Source: Dicaeum eximium (taxonomy: Eukaryota; Chordata; Aves; Passeriformes; Dicaeidae). From it: 64,000 nucleotides of DNA. The notes under the pieces were generated by a model that was not told where the DNA came from, did not search any database, and was given only the letters and a program-made list of their open reading frames with translations. Shown here one piece after another: positions 51,001-64,000 of this stretch. The stretch lies in NCBI GenBank assembly GCA_013396995.1, contig VWZP01005658.1, forward strand, positions 1,263,653 to 1,327,652, in the 5' to 3' direction. Made by a program: the position numbers and the translations under genes. The first letter of the stretch is position 1. Every line of letters begins with the position of its first letter.

Positions 51001-54000
51001 AAGAGGAATGGGTAAAATGAAAACATTTTCCTTTCAATGAAAAATTGTGAAACGTGTGATTCCCAGCTTTTTGGAGGGCTTTTAGAAGATAAGTTGAAAT
51101 AGTTTGAGAGACATTTGTTCATGATGTATGTTGGGAATTTGTGGAGGACAAAATTCTCAGTATTTCTGGCATGGTTAAGCAATGGGCAAACATGCAGTAA
51201 GTATTTAATCAGTCCTAGTTTGGTGATGGGTAGAAGTTTTCTGTGTCTAATTTTATATTTTCATATTTTTTATTTGTGCTTGCATTTAAAGCATTATGAA
51301 GGTCTGCTGTCCTGGCAGACCACAGTACTTAGGGGTTCTCAGAGTCTTAATGAATTTGTTTTACATAAGAACTGAAGATTTACAGACTGTCAGTCACTGA
51401 AAATTGCTGTGGGATCACAGGGTGCTCTTGGGGGTGGCTGGGCAGCCATCAGTAAGGAATGAGTTTAGCTACACTGAATGACTGTATTAGTTACACTGAT
51501 ACTACAGTACGGACTTGCTGACTTCTTTAGGTTCTTGCCAGTACCAGTTTCTGTATGAAACATGAAAAAATTTGAAATTAGTTTTGTTTGTTTGAGGAAA
51601 AACACAAACAAATCCAAAGCAAACAAAAGCCAACTCTATTAGCAGAATAACAGATCACACTTCAATGAGCTCTCCCATGAGATGATCTTCTCATGCTGCT
51701 ATAAATGAAGAGTTTGGCTCTGACATTGTAGAGTAAACTGACATGAAGGAGGGATTGGGTCCTTACTGTGTAGCTGGTATGTTAAAAATTGGTCCAGGTG
51801 AGTAATGCTATTAATATTTAATTCTGGCAAAAGGATCTCTGCCACTAAACTATTAAATTATACAAATATATTTCTTACACTATTTGGATTATGATATTCT
51901 GATGTGAAAATCAGGAGATGGGAATCAATGTGGCTTTTTCTCCTGTAAACTATAGTTCATTTTTTGTGGTGTAGTAAAATTTAATCTCCGTGTTATATGG
52001 TTTCATACAGAAAACTGCTCTGCAAAGCTCTAATATTTACAGGTTGTTTGGCATTTGGAATGTGTTTGTGTGCATATTTTGTGTAGTACTCAATTTAAAT
52101 CTTGATAAACAAAATATAATTGAAAATTCATTACTTGGCCTCATAGATGTATAATTGTAGGCTCAAAGATACAATATATAAATATAAATGTCCTTTGAAT
52201 AAAATGCATAATTAGTTTGGGAGTATGGAGTGCAGTGAAGGCTGTACTTTCTCAGGTGAGTTTTGTTCCCTTTCTGATATTTTTGTACCTCATTGATTCT
52301 CAAACTCTCACACAATAGAGTAACTTCAGCATTAGAACGTGGGGTTTGCCATCTGAGGCTGTCTGGGGTGACAAAAGCATCACCTTAACAGATTGCTTTT
52401 ATGGCTCTGAGCCTAGTGAAGAATATTAGACCCTGGTCTTTAATTTTCTGTATTGCTGTTCTAATTAGCAGGCTACCATATATGCAAAGATCACACTCAT
52501 TTGATAAGCTTTACCCACTAGGAGTGTAGCTGAGTTAACAGCCACCTGTTCACTTGGAGGAAGCTGTGCACAACTTCCTCTGAGCCCTTCCTCAGAAAAG
52601 TGTGAAAGGTGTTCAATAGATCAGGTGAAAGTGGAACCAGTCTAATGGGGGATTGGTTTCCCTGGAGCATTGTCAGGATTCACTTCTGGATGTGTGTACA
52701 TTGGTTTTTGCCTCAGACTGTCCCCACACTGTTAATTCTGTGTGTGTGGATTCACCATTTGCCCAATATCTCTGTATACTGGACTTGTCAGTCCAACAAG
52801 AGCTGCTGTACTGAGCCTCCCCGTGGCTCCTGACTCCTGGAACCCCCAGGTCTTCCTGCAGTGCCCACACTGGGAAACCAGACAGGGTGTGGGAACATTT
52901 AGGGAATGGAAAATGCACTGTGCAGTTGGTTACTCCATGCAGAATGTGTTTGAAGCATGGCAATGTTGGATACAGTGTGCCCGGGCTCTGTGCACAGCAC
53001 GTGCAGGGAATGCTGGTTCTCAGTGGAAGGGCTGCATTTCTGCTGCCTCCATCAGGAAATTACAGCTGGAAACATCACAAGCCTTATCTAGCCCTCAGTT
53101 CCCACAGATTCCACATTAATGCAGGCCCTCCTACTTCAGGGATCACAACTGCAAGAGTTACAGCCAAAATTTAGCCTTATTTTTGTTTTTGAAGTGAAGT
53201 GTTAATGTTAAAAATAGCAGAATTTGTCCATTTCTGTATATGTGAAGTTTTTCTAATTGCTGAAGATATTGTGACCAGTTTTTTCACTGACTTATACTAG
53301 CTGGTTACTGTAAAGTTGGAAGTTCCTCTAAAGTTATTTAAATACATTGGATTAGATTATGCACCACTGCTTTTCTAAACCACTATCACCATAGCACCTT
53401 TGGTCCTAACCATGAAGAAACTATTACAGAATTTTCAAAATTACTGTTGCTTAGAGATGAGAAAATACATATGAATCTTTGTTTTCAAGAGCTAATCCTT
53501 TTTTGGTTGTTGTCCAGAATGAATTTTTATTCTTAGTATAGAATGAATAAATATTGGAAAATTAACATTATGTTTAACATCAACGACCTCCAATGGAAAA
53601 TGAATTTCTGAGGTTTAACTTGTATTCATAAACTATTTATTAAGATTACTAATTCCCACTTATATTTAAGATTCTAATTTCTTTTCTAGTGTTTTAAGAA
53701 TACAGTAATGCTAATACCCTCCCTGATGCAAATGTTAGAACTTGGTGAGTCTGCATGGGCAGATCCTGGTTAGTGTTTTCTGTTGCTGCAGGAGGGGATC
53801 TGTCATGGTTTTGGAGAGACTCGTTTGCTCTAGTATGAACAGATAAGGGAAGGCACACAACTGGAGAAAACCCTTCTAAATGTTGTGGTGTTTTATTGCA
53901 CTTTGGAGATTTCTGTAGTGCAATAGGAATAGCTTGTGTGAGAAAGGCTGAAGAAATGGAACTCTGAAACACGAAGCTCTGGAAGCCCTCTTCAGAAATT

Positions 54001-57000
54001 CTGAATAGAGATCTATAATTTTTAAGTAATTGTTTGTTTGGGCTTTTTTTTAAGCTCTGTGGGGCAGCCTCCTGAGCAATGTGTGAGTAACATCACAGGC
54101 TCAGGCTGTACTTGCTGCACTGTGTGTCCTTAGAGAAGGCAGTGCTAATCTGAGACTGCACAGCTACTGCTTTTATGTACTTTTAACACTTCTGCTCTCT
54201 TTGAAACAAATAGATCTGTCAGCTCGTGGTAGTCTCTAGTGACTCATCACCAGAGTAGCCATGTCATTAAACTTTAATCAGGCCACAGTAATTCAGTGAC
54301 AATAAAAATGTGTATAAGGATAGCCTTTCAGTCTAAACAAATTGAGACTACTCTGTTTATAGACCTACAGATAATGTGAAAATCGTTATTAAGAATCTTC
54401 TTATTGTATGTTGATATTCTGACAATGAAAGTACATAATATGACAAAGGGTGACAAAATGGAAAGACTTTATTATACTGATAGGGATTTCTTGCATGGCT
54501 TAGATTTCATATGGTCTGTTACTAACCTTTCAATTTTCAAAAGCTGAGCCATATTTACTTACAAGTAGATAAGTAATGGCTAGTTATTTATTTTATTTTG
54601 GAACAGGAAGGATTAGAGTTTAGATTGTTTAAAAAAACCCCAAAACATTAATTACTAGGTATTTGTTCTTGAAATGAAAAGAATGTTGCAGAATTAACAG
54701 AAGTCAAGACCAGAAATGATAGTAGGATGAATTTGTAAAAAATATCTGTCATGGACATCTCATTTTAAGTCTCTTAATATAGGGCGGAGGTTTTGCTGAT
54801 CTTTGGTTGGAATGTAGAATGTAGCAGTGTTGCTACTTACTGAGGTTTGTTACAAGTTACTGCCTAATTCATTTGAAAGTTATGACAAAATTTAAAAACT
54901 GCTGCAAAGTCCAGTTTTTCCAGTTTTAATGTCTCAGAAGAGTTGTGTGAAGATCCTATGCAGACACATAGAATTCTCCCACACTCACATTTTGCACTAT
55001 TTATTACTTGCACCTTTGGCTTTTGCTGACATGCCTAATTACACTTGCTACATTTCCTGTATTACATTTTCAACTGGCAGTATTTTTCAAAACCATTTCA
55101 AAACCAAAGTCAGTGTTATCCACACTATCCATACTGAATGTCATACTGCACCAGTGGGATTTTCAGGAGTCCCACTGTCAGTCAGTAATTGATAATTCAG
55201 TAAACTTAAGAACTGCCTCATCTTTCTTCATAGATTTTTCTTTGCCATTCTGTCATACTTCCTTTCCTGATCACCTAAAAGCAAGAAAAATACTGTGCCA
55301 GCTCCACTACTTTTTGTGAAGTGAAGCTGGTCTTTAATTATAACCTTCAGGATTGGAATTGCCAACCAGTTTGGAATCTGGAAAATGTTATATTCTGTGC
55401 AAGCCTTTTCATAGGCACAGCAGACCTAATTTTGGTTCTCTACAGGATTAACAGTTTTCTTCTTCATAAATTGTACCTGTTCTCTCTTCTGACTGAATCT
55501 CCATTACCATGAGTTCTCTGTGTATGTGTACGTGCTCTGAATCTGTACAAGAGTACAGTGCATGCATGAGAAATGTAACTTTTTCCAAATTTTGAATTTA
55601 TTCCTTATGTGTTCTGCTACACTCATGCCAGAAAATCCTTTTGCACTCTGCATTTTCCCTGGAAAGAGGAGTTTGGGAATTTTTTAAGGAGACATATATC
55701 ACCAATGTAACAAATGCAGTCTACTTCATCTTCCCTAAGTGCTCTTGAGATGCTCTGAGGAAAGAGAACTGATAAAAAAGTCTCCTTTCTCATTGACTTC
55801 TCATTGCACTTTAAACCATCCTCATAACAGCCAAAGTCTGGGTTTGCAAGCTGGGTTTACATCTATATGTACATAGATGTGCTAACACTGATTTTGGGTT
55901 TTTTGTGCTAAGTGACCATGTCATCTGCTGGGGGTATTTTGGCCAAAGTACAAATTCCTTGAATAGCTCTTGACGTTAATTATCGTGTATGATTTTTGAG
56001 ATTTAAATGGGGATGGTATTGCAGAAAACTTTGCTCTAACACCTCAGGTCTCTGAGGCATCTGTGATGTTCCTAAAGGCATCTGCTGCTGGGGGTGGCTG
56101 AGCAGGGACAGTGCACTGACACACAGCCTGTTCCTTTCTTCTAATCTTCAGTCAGGACTGACCTTCTGGTTGATTTTTGCACCTTTTTGGCTTGCCAAAA
56201 TGTTTGTGCTTCATAAATGAATGGCCTATTTCACTGTGCCTTTACAGGAACCCAAATTTCAATTCACTGGTTGGAGAGGGAAATGCAGGAAGCCTGGACA
56301 AGATTGTAAGAAATGCAGTGTGAGTAGGGGTCTGAATTTAGGCTGGGCACCTCTACTGGTCCCTGATCTCTCAGGTTGCATGTGCTCTCTTCTCACTGAA
56401 GTCAGTGGCAGTTTCTTCTGTTCCTGTTCAAGTTGCAGTGTACCACCTGCTTTCAGATTCCTAAAAGCCATACCCAATTTTAAGCTTTAAATTTTCTGCC
56501 AAACACACCAGAGATTCCACTCATGCAACTCTGACATCTGCCATGTCAACAGCTCAGCATATTCCTGGATGCAATTCAGACAATCTGAGCACCCACCAAG
56601 CAGCTCAGACCTCTAGGAAGCAGCAGTGGAGCCCAAGTGAGAGTGGGCTCAAGCTGGTATTTGGGCTTCAAGTTTCTGATTTAAGGATCTTTTGTTTCCT
56701 TTTAAATTTTTTTATGCATCTATTAATCAGCCTTCAGCAAGTTATTATACTGCATGTACAGACCACATTAAGGGCAGTCCATTCTAACAACAGAAGTATA
56801 TTTAAATAATTTCCTGAATCTAAGCCTTGCATTTCAATTTTGGTTTTGGTAATAAAAAAAATGTAATAACAGTAGAGCCATACTAAAGCAGCTTTGTCAA
56901 ACTGAGTTTGTAGTTCAGTAGTTTAAGTAAAGCCTGATAAAATTAGACCTACTTTGATGCGGGTTTCTCACAGCTCTCAATTACAGGTTCTTAAACCTTA

Positions 57001-58078
57001 GGGAAAGGCAAAGCTGATGGTAGTTGTATCGTGACTTGCTTCTCTGAATGCCTTACTTTCTTATTTTATGCCATACTGAATTGGTATAACTTTGGTTGAG
57101 CTTTATGTATGAATAAAATAAAATATTTGGAGCAGACTCAGGAGTATGCAATCACTCACTGCTCCATGGTACATGCTCAAATTTCTTCACTGACAGTCTT
57201 CCAAGCCAAAATCCCTGCAAACATTCCCCTACTCCTATATAAAGCTGAATACTGCATAATGCTACCAGGCCCTGCACATATTAGGATTATTTTTCTGTTG
57301 TTAAATCTACTTTAATATCCAGTCTTGCTCTCTACAGCAATGATGGCAGAATTCCCTTGCATTTCCCTAGCACAGTTTGAGTCTTATAAGAAAATACTAC
57401 GAACTTGGATATGTGGGACTGCTTTATGAAGTGTTTGGGACAGCTCTGCTATTCATACTCCACAGGCTGAATTTAAACACATGATGGGTGAGGAGGGAGT
57501 GGACAAGTAGGGTAATGGGTGTCATTCCTCTTCCTTTGAACATCATTAAGATTGCACATTAATATGTAGTACTTAAACTGAATGTCACACATTAGTATGT
57601 GTGTAAGATTCTGGATAAAATACAAATATTTGAAAGTAAACTAGTATATATACTATCTTGTATAGTTATCTTCAAATCCAACGTTTATGCAAGGACCTTA
57701 TCATCCTTCTTGGAGCTAATATTTCAGCTTGGTTGCAGTTTATTGATTTTGTTTCTCAGTGGAACATCAACATTTCTTGTGTTGCCTAAACCCTTTAAAG
57801 TTTAAAAACCCTTGTGTTGAGGGGCTCTCACTAAATATTTATGCAGACAAGGGCTTGATCTTCACCTTTGATATGATGTTAAAGGGTGAGATATTGCTCA
57901 CAGCATGTTTCCTTGGGTTTTGTTTTGTTTTTTTTTTCATCTAAAGGACAGCAGGGGGAAATAGAAGTCCTCCTTATATTCTAGGTGTAAGCCAATGGCT
58001 TTACTCAATGTTGCATTAGGAATTGTCTGATATGTATATTTATAGGTTTTTAATAATCGTATTAAGGGGAGGGGATAA

Positions 58079-58127
58079 TTTTTTGTTTTTATTTATTTTG
58101 GTTTGGTTTATTTCTATTTTTATTTAA
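58079..58127. repeat. T-rich low-complexity tract
   Basis: T runs of three to six bases separated by single A, G or C bases. Confidence 0.75.
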
Positions 58128-59577
58128 GAAGTCTAAAGGCAAGCTCATTCTTAATTTCTGGTTGATTTACAGGAAATAAACACAAGACTAAGGTTAAGGT
58201 TTATACTGTGTAGACTTAGTTGATTTGGTTTTGGAATACAATGACTACTGATGCCATGGGTTTAGAGGGAACTCTTCCTCTCCTCCTTGCTTGTATGAAC
58301 AAGGTCAGGCCATATGAACCTCTTAAACTTGACAGAGTTTTGTATGAAGGATGGGGTTTTGCATGGTTTTCATATCCCAACTCAGTTCTCAGCATCTACA
58401 AATTGTTCTTAAACTAAGGAGTAAGAAACCAGAAATAATAATAATAATGAGGAAAAAAACCCCACGGCATTGGAATATCAGCTATGCAGTCCTTAAGTTT
58501 AATGGGAAAAAATAGACTAACTTTACAGATTTAATGGTGTTTTGTACATAGCTAGTTTTTATCTGGGACCAGAATCTTCAAAAATTCTTGTTCTTATGGA
58601 GCCATGAAGATGTTTTCTTGTCAGAAAACACTTGCTAAGAAGCAAATTGTAGAGAAAGAAATAAAATTATTGTGTGGGTTTATAGCATGCTATAAATACA
58701 TGTAAATTGCACCATGGATCAAAAGCTTATTTATACTAGCTGGTAATGAAGATAGTTATACTGAAGATTGAACTCAAGTACATTGAATTTTTTCCTAAGG
58801 TGGTAATGTCTTGGGACTTGTTTCTTGATTTCTATGTTGAGATCTTAGGGCTGACTCAATGTACTACATACTTCTAATCCATTATATATAGGGAAAAGTG
58901 TTCACTGCATCACAAAGCTAGTTGCATAAAAGTTTATTGCTGTGGCAGCCAAGTTGTTACTTCTACTGCAAATTAAAATTTGAACAAGTTTTTATTTCAT
59001 TGTTGTGAACATTCATCTGTAAATACAGTTCAGTCAGATGTGAGGATCTTTCAGAATGGTAAAACACTTGGGACAAATTCTAAACATGTAGAAGTGTCCA
59101 CCAAAATCTTCAGAATGTGGTGCTTTCCAAAGGAAAAGAGAACAGCTGAGAGGAATAGAAGGGGAGTACAAACAGATGAGAGTATGTGTGCATACACCAA
59201 GATTAAGGGTAAGCAATGTGCAGTGCAAGAACCACGGTTATATGTAGGCATGTATGTCACCAGCCTCATTTATAAATTTCCATATTTGGTCCTTTGACCT
59301 CTAAAATCACAGTGGGGCACAGAGGAGAGCAGTGGATCTGTGGCAATCTACACAGCTACCCAGGGAATTGGGATAAGTCAGGCTGGAAGGAGCTTCAGAA
59401 GGCCACAGTCATGCCACAGCCCAAGATATGTGAACTGCTGCTGTTTTATAAATTTGTAATGTGGTTTTAATGCTGGTATGCATGGAATTCTACAAAATAG
59501 GTCTGGGAAAACCCGTGAAATATAATCCCCTTTTCTGAAAGTAATGTCAACTATACTTAAGCAACTGTCAGAAGCAG

Positions 59578-59670
59578 TTAGTCCAACATGCTCTTAAAAA
59601 TTCCCTCTGCTAGACATTTCCATAAGCACTGTAGGCAATCTATTCCTGTGCCTCAACATTATTGCAGTGT
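59578..59670 (-). mobile_element. possible ancient CR1/L3-like LINE remnant
   Basis: The plus strand reads AGTCCAAC, then a stretch ending GTAGGCAATCTATTCCTGTG followed by CCTCAAC. This order resembles the reverse complement of old CR1/L3 3' ends (AGTCCAACC ... GGCAATCTATTCCAGTGCC). Divergence is high and the call rests on recollection of that consensus. Confidence 0.45.
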
Positions 59671-61346
59671 CAGGTGCCCCTGTACCACAGGTCGCAAGCA
59701 CAGAGCACTCACTGAGTTAAAACAGCAGGAGACAAATAGGCTCAACTTCATTTATCTAACTATCAGGTTCAAGATATTGTCTCACTTTTGTGTTCCCAAA
59801 TAGATAAATTCTGCTACATTTGTGCTGTGCTTTGAACTGGCAATTGTTGTGGTAGTCACAAGAATATTTATCTTGGGATGTTTCAGCTGGAAGCACTTAA
59901 ACTGAGCCTAATTGAGAGACTGAAAAGAAAATCATAATAAGAGGACTGATCTGAAAACAATTAAGAGTATACTTGGATAATTATGAACCTACATAAATTC
60001 AAGGATTTTAGAAGAGGAATTCAGTGGAATTGTCTGGAGGATTTGCTGGGTTGTGATACAAATGCTGTTATGCTTGTGAAAGGTAACCATTAGTTGAAGT
60101 AGTTAGTACAGCTGTGAAAAAAAGCTAAGCCATGCAATTTATATTTGGTCAGAAGAACACAAGGCAAAGGCTGCTGAATGACACGAAAACTGGGAGAATG
60201 TCTGCATGGAGGCTTGGATATTGGGAATAGAAGTGCAGAATTTAGACCATTAACCCCTGTGTAAATGAGCCCCTCCAGGCATTCCAGAGTAGTTCAGCTA
60301 ACACCAGCATTTTGCTGAAGGAAGGTTGCTCTATTATGCTGAAAAATGCCAAATGATTTCTACAGAGCAGCAGTGTAATGATGTCAGTAATGCTGAAAAA
60401 GCCTCTATGTGAAAGTTTCATCTTTAGTCCTTGTTGCTGCTAGAGGTTATCACGACTTGCTACTTTCATGATGTTCTAGGAAAAAACATGCACTAGATTA
60501 TCTGTTATCACTGTCACAGCCCAGCCCTCTCTGCTGCTAACATAAAATGGAATTATAAGCATCAAAAGGAAATGAAAAATCAAATCCAATTGCCTACTGA
60601 GTGACTCAATTGCATTTTCTGTTTATTAGATGTGATGACAAGATAAAATACCATCATTCCTGGGCAGTTCAAAAGCAATCACTGGCAATTTATTTGATAG
60701 TTATCTCTTTAGGCTCTGCCTTTATTTCCAATCTGCACAAGAAGAAGTATTTATCTGCCTAAATTTAGCCATTTTCCTTGGATGTCTGTGTTTTCTGGCT
60801 TGTCTTTTAGTCTGCCTAGAAGAGATGGAAACACCTTCAGAGGATTTTTGAGTAGGTGTAGAACTGTGAATCACTGTCTGGGAGAGCCCACTGAAACCTC
60901 TTTTTCCGTATTTTGTTGGGCAAGTTGCCTCCTTTATATAACAGTTGCAAGTTGACAGTGACTAATGTGACCCCTCTGGATGTGAGCTGAGATAAACCCC
61001 ATGCTGTGCTTCCACCTTCTTCCTTGTGCTTGGGACTGGGGTGGGTATTCAAGGAGAAGTCAGTACAGGCCAGCCTTTGGGGAGAATAAAATAAGATAAT
61101 ATAAAAAAGGACCCAATTAGATGTGCTCTAGGATCTGTCTACTTGAGGTCTTTTTAAAATCTCTGGGACTTCACAAACAGACATATTACTTGTTCTTTGT
61201 GGCTTACAGCTACTTGAAAGATAATAGCATGAAAATGGCTGGTTTTAAGTTTTAAATTTTTAAAATAAAAACCCTACATCCCAAGGCCCTGCCTCCAATG
61301 AAAATCAAAATCAAATATCTAGGATTGAGAATGAGAACAGGACAAA

Positions 61347-61417
61347 CATATATATATAAAATATATATATGTGTGTGTGTGTATGTGTATGTATATATAT
61401 ATATATATATATATATG
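61347..61417. repeat. compound TA/TG microsatellite
   Basis: Alternating blocks of TA, TG, TATG and again TA over about 70 bases; this is the longest simple repeat of the window. Confidence 0.97.
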
Positions 61418-63746
61418 TCCACCATCCTCTAGTCCTTTCCATAGCCCAAAGTATTTATAGTACAAAAACATGTTCAAATAATATTACGTAAAGAATAACT
61501 ACTGGCATATATCTCTTCCACAAATTTGCTTGTTTCTTTTTTAAAAAAAAACAAAACAAACTTATAAACTTTGACTGTTATATGCAAGGGGATCCACAGC
61601 TTTACTAGTTTTTTATTAAAAAGCAACCCTTTTTGTTTGTTTTGAGTTTGGTTTTTGGTGGCCTCATTTGAGGCCACTTGCTTCTTGCATTGAAAGAGAT
61701 GGTGAATGGGCATCTAATCGTACAATCCCTAGGACATTCACAGTTTTGAAGATCTGTTTCGTTTGCCTGTTTGCTTTTCTAGATTTTAAGTCTTGGACAT
61801 CAATGACAGGCATTTTCCTATCTTTTAGACAACCTTGTTTCCTCTCTTTGAGTTCTGTCTAACCCTACTTTTAAGAGGACACCAGAACTTTCCACAAGGT
61901 TTCTCACTGCTTCCTCACCCTTTTACCTTGTCTGACATGTCCCAGGGTTCATTCCTTTCAAAGTTGCAGTACTTGTTCAGATTTTGAACAGCACAGAACA
62001 CATGCACAAACATGCTATTCTTCCAAATTTAAAACTATCTTCTAGATAGTTTTATTTTAATAACTATTAGATATGTTTCATCTTAGGAAACACCTTGAGA
62101 ATGGTTGAAACAGAAAATGGAAAATTTCAGCCATGTGCAGAGTTAAACAAATTTCTGTGTTGCTGAAAGGAGTTTGTGCACTGAAATGTGCTACCAGAGG
62201 CACTTTGCTCACTGCTCTGACAGGGAGCTGTGTGTAGAGATGAGTTGCCAAATGCAGGTCTCCTGCTAACTTTGTCAAACTTCTTGACTGCTGTCTTCTT
62301 TGTTCAGTGGGTCAGGAAGCTGGTGAGGCAGTTTCCATGCTCTCCCTCTTCCGTGATCCTGCAATTTGAATTTGCTACAACACGTGTGCTTTTTATAGGA
62401 ACAATAATCATGTTGATATGACCTCATGAAAATCAGTGCTGAACCTGGCTAGTCTTCATGCTTTTGCACATGTATTTGAAGTGTACTGCAGTGAAATGAT
62501 ACACCATCTCATTTTCCTTTAGTAAAAGCCCTCTGGGCTGAATTTACAGGGGTCCTATGCAAGCTGCAGCAGAGGAGTAAATCCTATTATGGGATTTCTG
62601 AAGCCAAACTGAAGAGCTGCCCAAAAGATGGGTCAGTTCAACTAATCAGCTTTCTAATTGTATTAACATTTCATCTAGGAGAGATGACCTAGAATGGTCA
62701 GCAGCCTGCAGTGACCATAGGACTGTGAGGACCAAGCTGCAGAGCCTGTCTTTGCAGGGCTGTGGTGCTGCTCTGTGCAGACAGGCTGCCTGTTCACATC
62801 TCTGGGTGATGGGCATGAGAGATGAGCACAGCGACTTCACCATTCAGTTACACTCACATGTCTTGCTTTATGCCATGATTAATCTGAGCAAGCATCCCCC
62901 AAAGGATTTTACCCAGTGATCATCCTGCAGAGGGTCTATGTGAAAAATGCCTAATACCTGACAGAGGTGTAGCTGATGTTGCTAATTGTAACACAACTGC
63001 AGCACAAAGCAGGCAGCACCCACTGTATTCACAGGACACATTTTAGCATAAGATGGCTACGAGTATTCTAATGGCTCTATTGATCAGACCTTCACTGGTG
63101 AGGTAGCAGAGGCCCTGATCAGGCAAATTCTGGTGGTAATTACCTGTGTCAAAACCAACTTCACTGAAGTCAGAACAACCACTGTTTGGAATGAACGTGT
63201 TTGTGCAGAGCTGGGACCCAAGTGATTAAATAACTACAGGTTTCTCTCGTTATTCTACTTCATTGTCTTTCCAGGCTACTGCCTATGAATTTGAACAGTC
63301 ATTTATTAGATTATAGTGGCTATACAAGCTGCAGAAGTGCTTGCAAAAGAGCCCTGATCCTGTGATTTAGAAAATGGAAGTGCCAAGGGTTAATGAAAAA
63401 GGGTTGCTTCCTAGAAGCAGTAGGTGACATGCAACAGGCAAGTCCTGAGCAGCAATTCCCAGGTGCCTAAAAATGGTCTGGTGCCTGCGGTGATGATGTG
63501 GCTCAGAGAAAGCAGGAGCTACTGCTGCTAGTGTAAATAGAGATGCCAGTGAGACAATTTGAGTATGCAGAGCATTTGTTGGATTATTATCTGTGTAACA
63601 GGAAGAAGGTGCTGGATTTCCACAGCCATGTCATTGTCCTTTTATTTAGGCCAATATCAAAGCCAAAGGGAAGTATGAATTATGTGAATGATAACTAATC
63701 CTGGTCAAGAACAAAGTATGTGTGCATGTTTGGTCTTTTTGGTTTC

Positions 63747-63772
63747 TTTTTTTTTTTTGGGGGGGGGGGGGG
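63747..63772. repeat. T12/G14 homopolymer junction
   Basis: Twelve T bases run directly into fourteen G bases. This is difficult sequence for any platform, so the exact lengths are uncertain. Confidence 0.9.
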
Positions 63773-64000
63773 TGAGGGGATTAAGTATCAAGTGTTACAT
63801 AGACATTTATATAATTACATTGACTCACTGTTTTTGATGCACTGAGTGTTCTTTCCAAATGCATGGAGAGGATCAAGGTGTATTATGTGGCAAATAGAAA
63901 TTACAGTGAATGAGGAGTAGTGAAGAGTGGCTCTGTAGAGTTCACTGGTCTTGGGAGAAATAAGGAGCTGTGGCAAAACACAGATTGCTTCAAAGCTATT

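Larger units (their letters stand above)
44140..52000. other. intergenic DNA upstream of SPHKAP, left half
   Basis: No exon with convincing splice borders and a familiar peptide was found on either strand. The region holds two CR1 3'-end fragments (about 45.42 and 46.85 kb) and a TTTG-rich simple repeat (47981-48024). In the gene order known from other amniotes, the upstream neighbour PID1 lies far away, so gene-free sequence here is expected. Confidence 0.65.
52001..64000. other. intergenic DNA upstream of SPHKAP, right half
   Basis: This is AT-rich, mostly unique sequence with no supported gene. It contains a T-rich simple tract (58079-58127), a faint old CR1/L3-like fragment (59578-59670), a long TA/TG microsatellite (61347-61417) and a T12/G14 run (63747-63772). 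The stretch 60530-60800 looks like possible conserved non-coding DNA, but only by impression. The 125-codon frame at 52742-53119 has no motif I recognise. Confidence 0.6.

Noticed and set aside
52742..53119. 125-codon plus-strand frame in the intergenic region
   Set aside because: No domain, no splice context and no repeat or retrocopy signature; a second frame overlaps it, as expected by chance in a locally G+C-richer stretch.
59350..59402. Stretch CAGCTACCCAGGGAATTGGG resembling an internal CR1 3' region on the plus strand
   Set aside because: The similarity is short and orientation conflicts with the neighbouring minus-strand fragment at 59578. Without an alignment it cannot be separated from chance.

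Overview
The window looks like nuclear DNA from a bird. It is AT-rich and repeat-poor, with large introns. The recognisable interspersed repeats are CR1-type LINE 3' ends (about 45.4 kb and 46.9 kb, and a fainter one near 59.6 kb); I recognise no mammalian SINEs. There is one strong CpG island (about 43.5-44.1 kb), one short assembly gap (34364-34394) and two isolated N bases inside the island. I cannot name the species.

The only protein-coding gene I can support is the 5' part of SPHKAP (sphingosine kinase 1 interactor and AKAP domain-containing protein), on the minus strand. Three coding exons are clear: 26681-26783, 20383-20493 and 1413-1472. Each has AG/GT borders. The phases are compatible (2, 0, 0, 0) and the joined reading frame stays open. 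The peptides match the conserved N-terminal region of vertebrate SPHKAP as I remember it: ...SVTACKK / LCSNSLLESTDYWLQNQR ... GFLEDKSES / VCFVNLDANRDDCSDEQ.... The large central and PKA-binding exons lie beyond the left edge.

The start of the protein is not settled. Two separate ATG-bearing segments end in donors in exactly the phase exon 2 needs: a 56-base segment at 36213-36268 and a 41-base segment inside the CpG island at 43879-43919. Neither resembles the N-terminus of human SPHKAP that I recall. Strong minus-strand donors at 43766 and 43378 suggest that untranslated first exons also start in the island. The island is therefore most likely the SPHKAP promoter, possibly with alternative first exons.

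Layout, left to right: partial intron (1-1412), exon 4, an 18.9 kb intron, exon 3, a 6.2 kb intron, exon 2, a first intron of 9.4 or 17.1 kb depending on the first exon used, the CpG-island promoter, then about 20 kb of upstream intergenic DNA to the right edge. In the vertebrate gene order I know, the region upstream of SPHKAP is a long gene-poor interval before PID1, and the absence of exons here fits that. Most open reading frames in the window are chance. The longest (11727-12446, plus strand) is flagged only as an oddity. I found no obvious new biological system; the best leads are the alternative N-termini, the CpG-retaining shelf beside the island, and the gap in a mirror-like polypurine tract.
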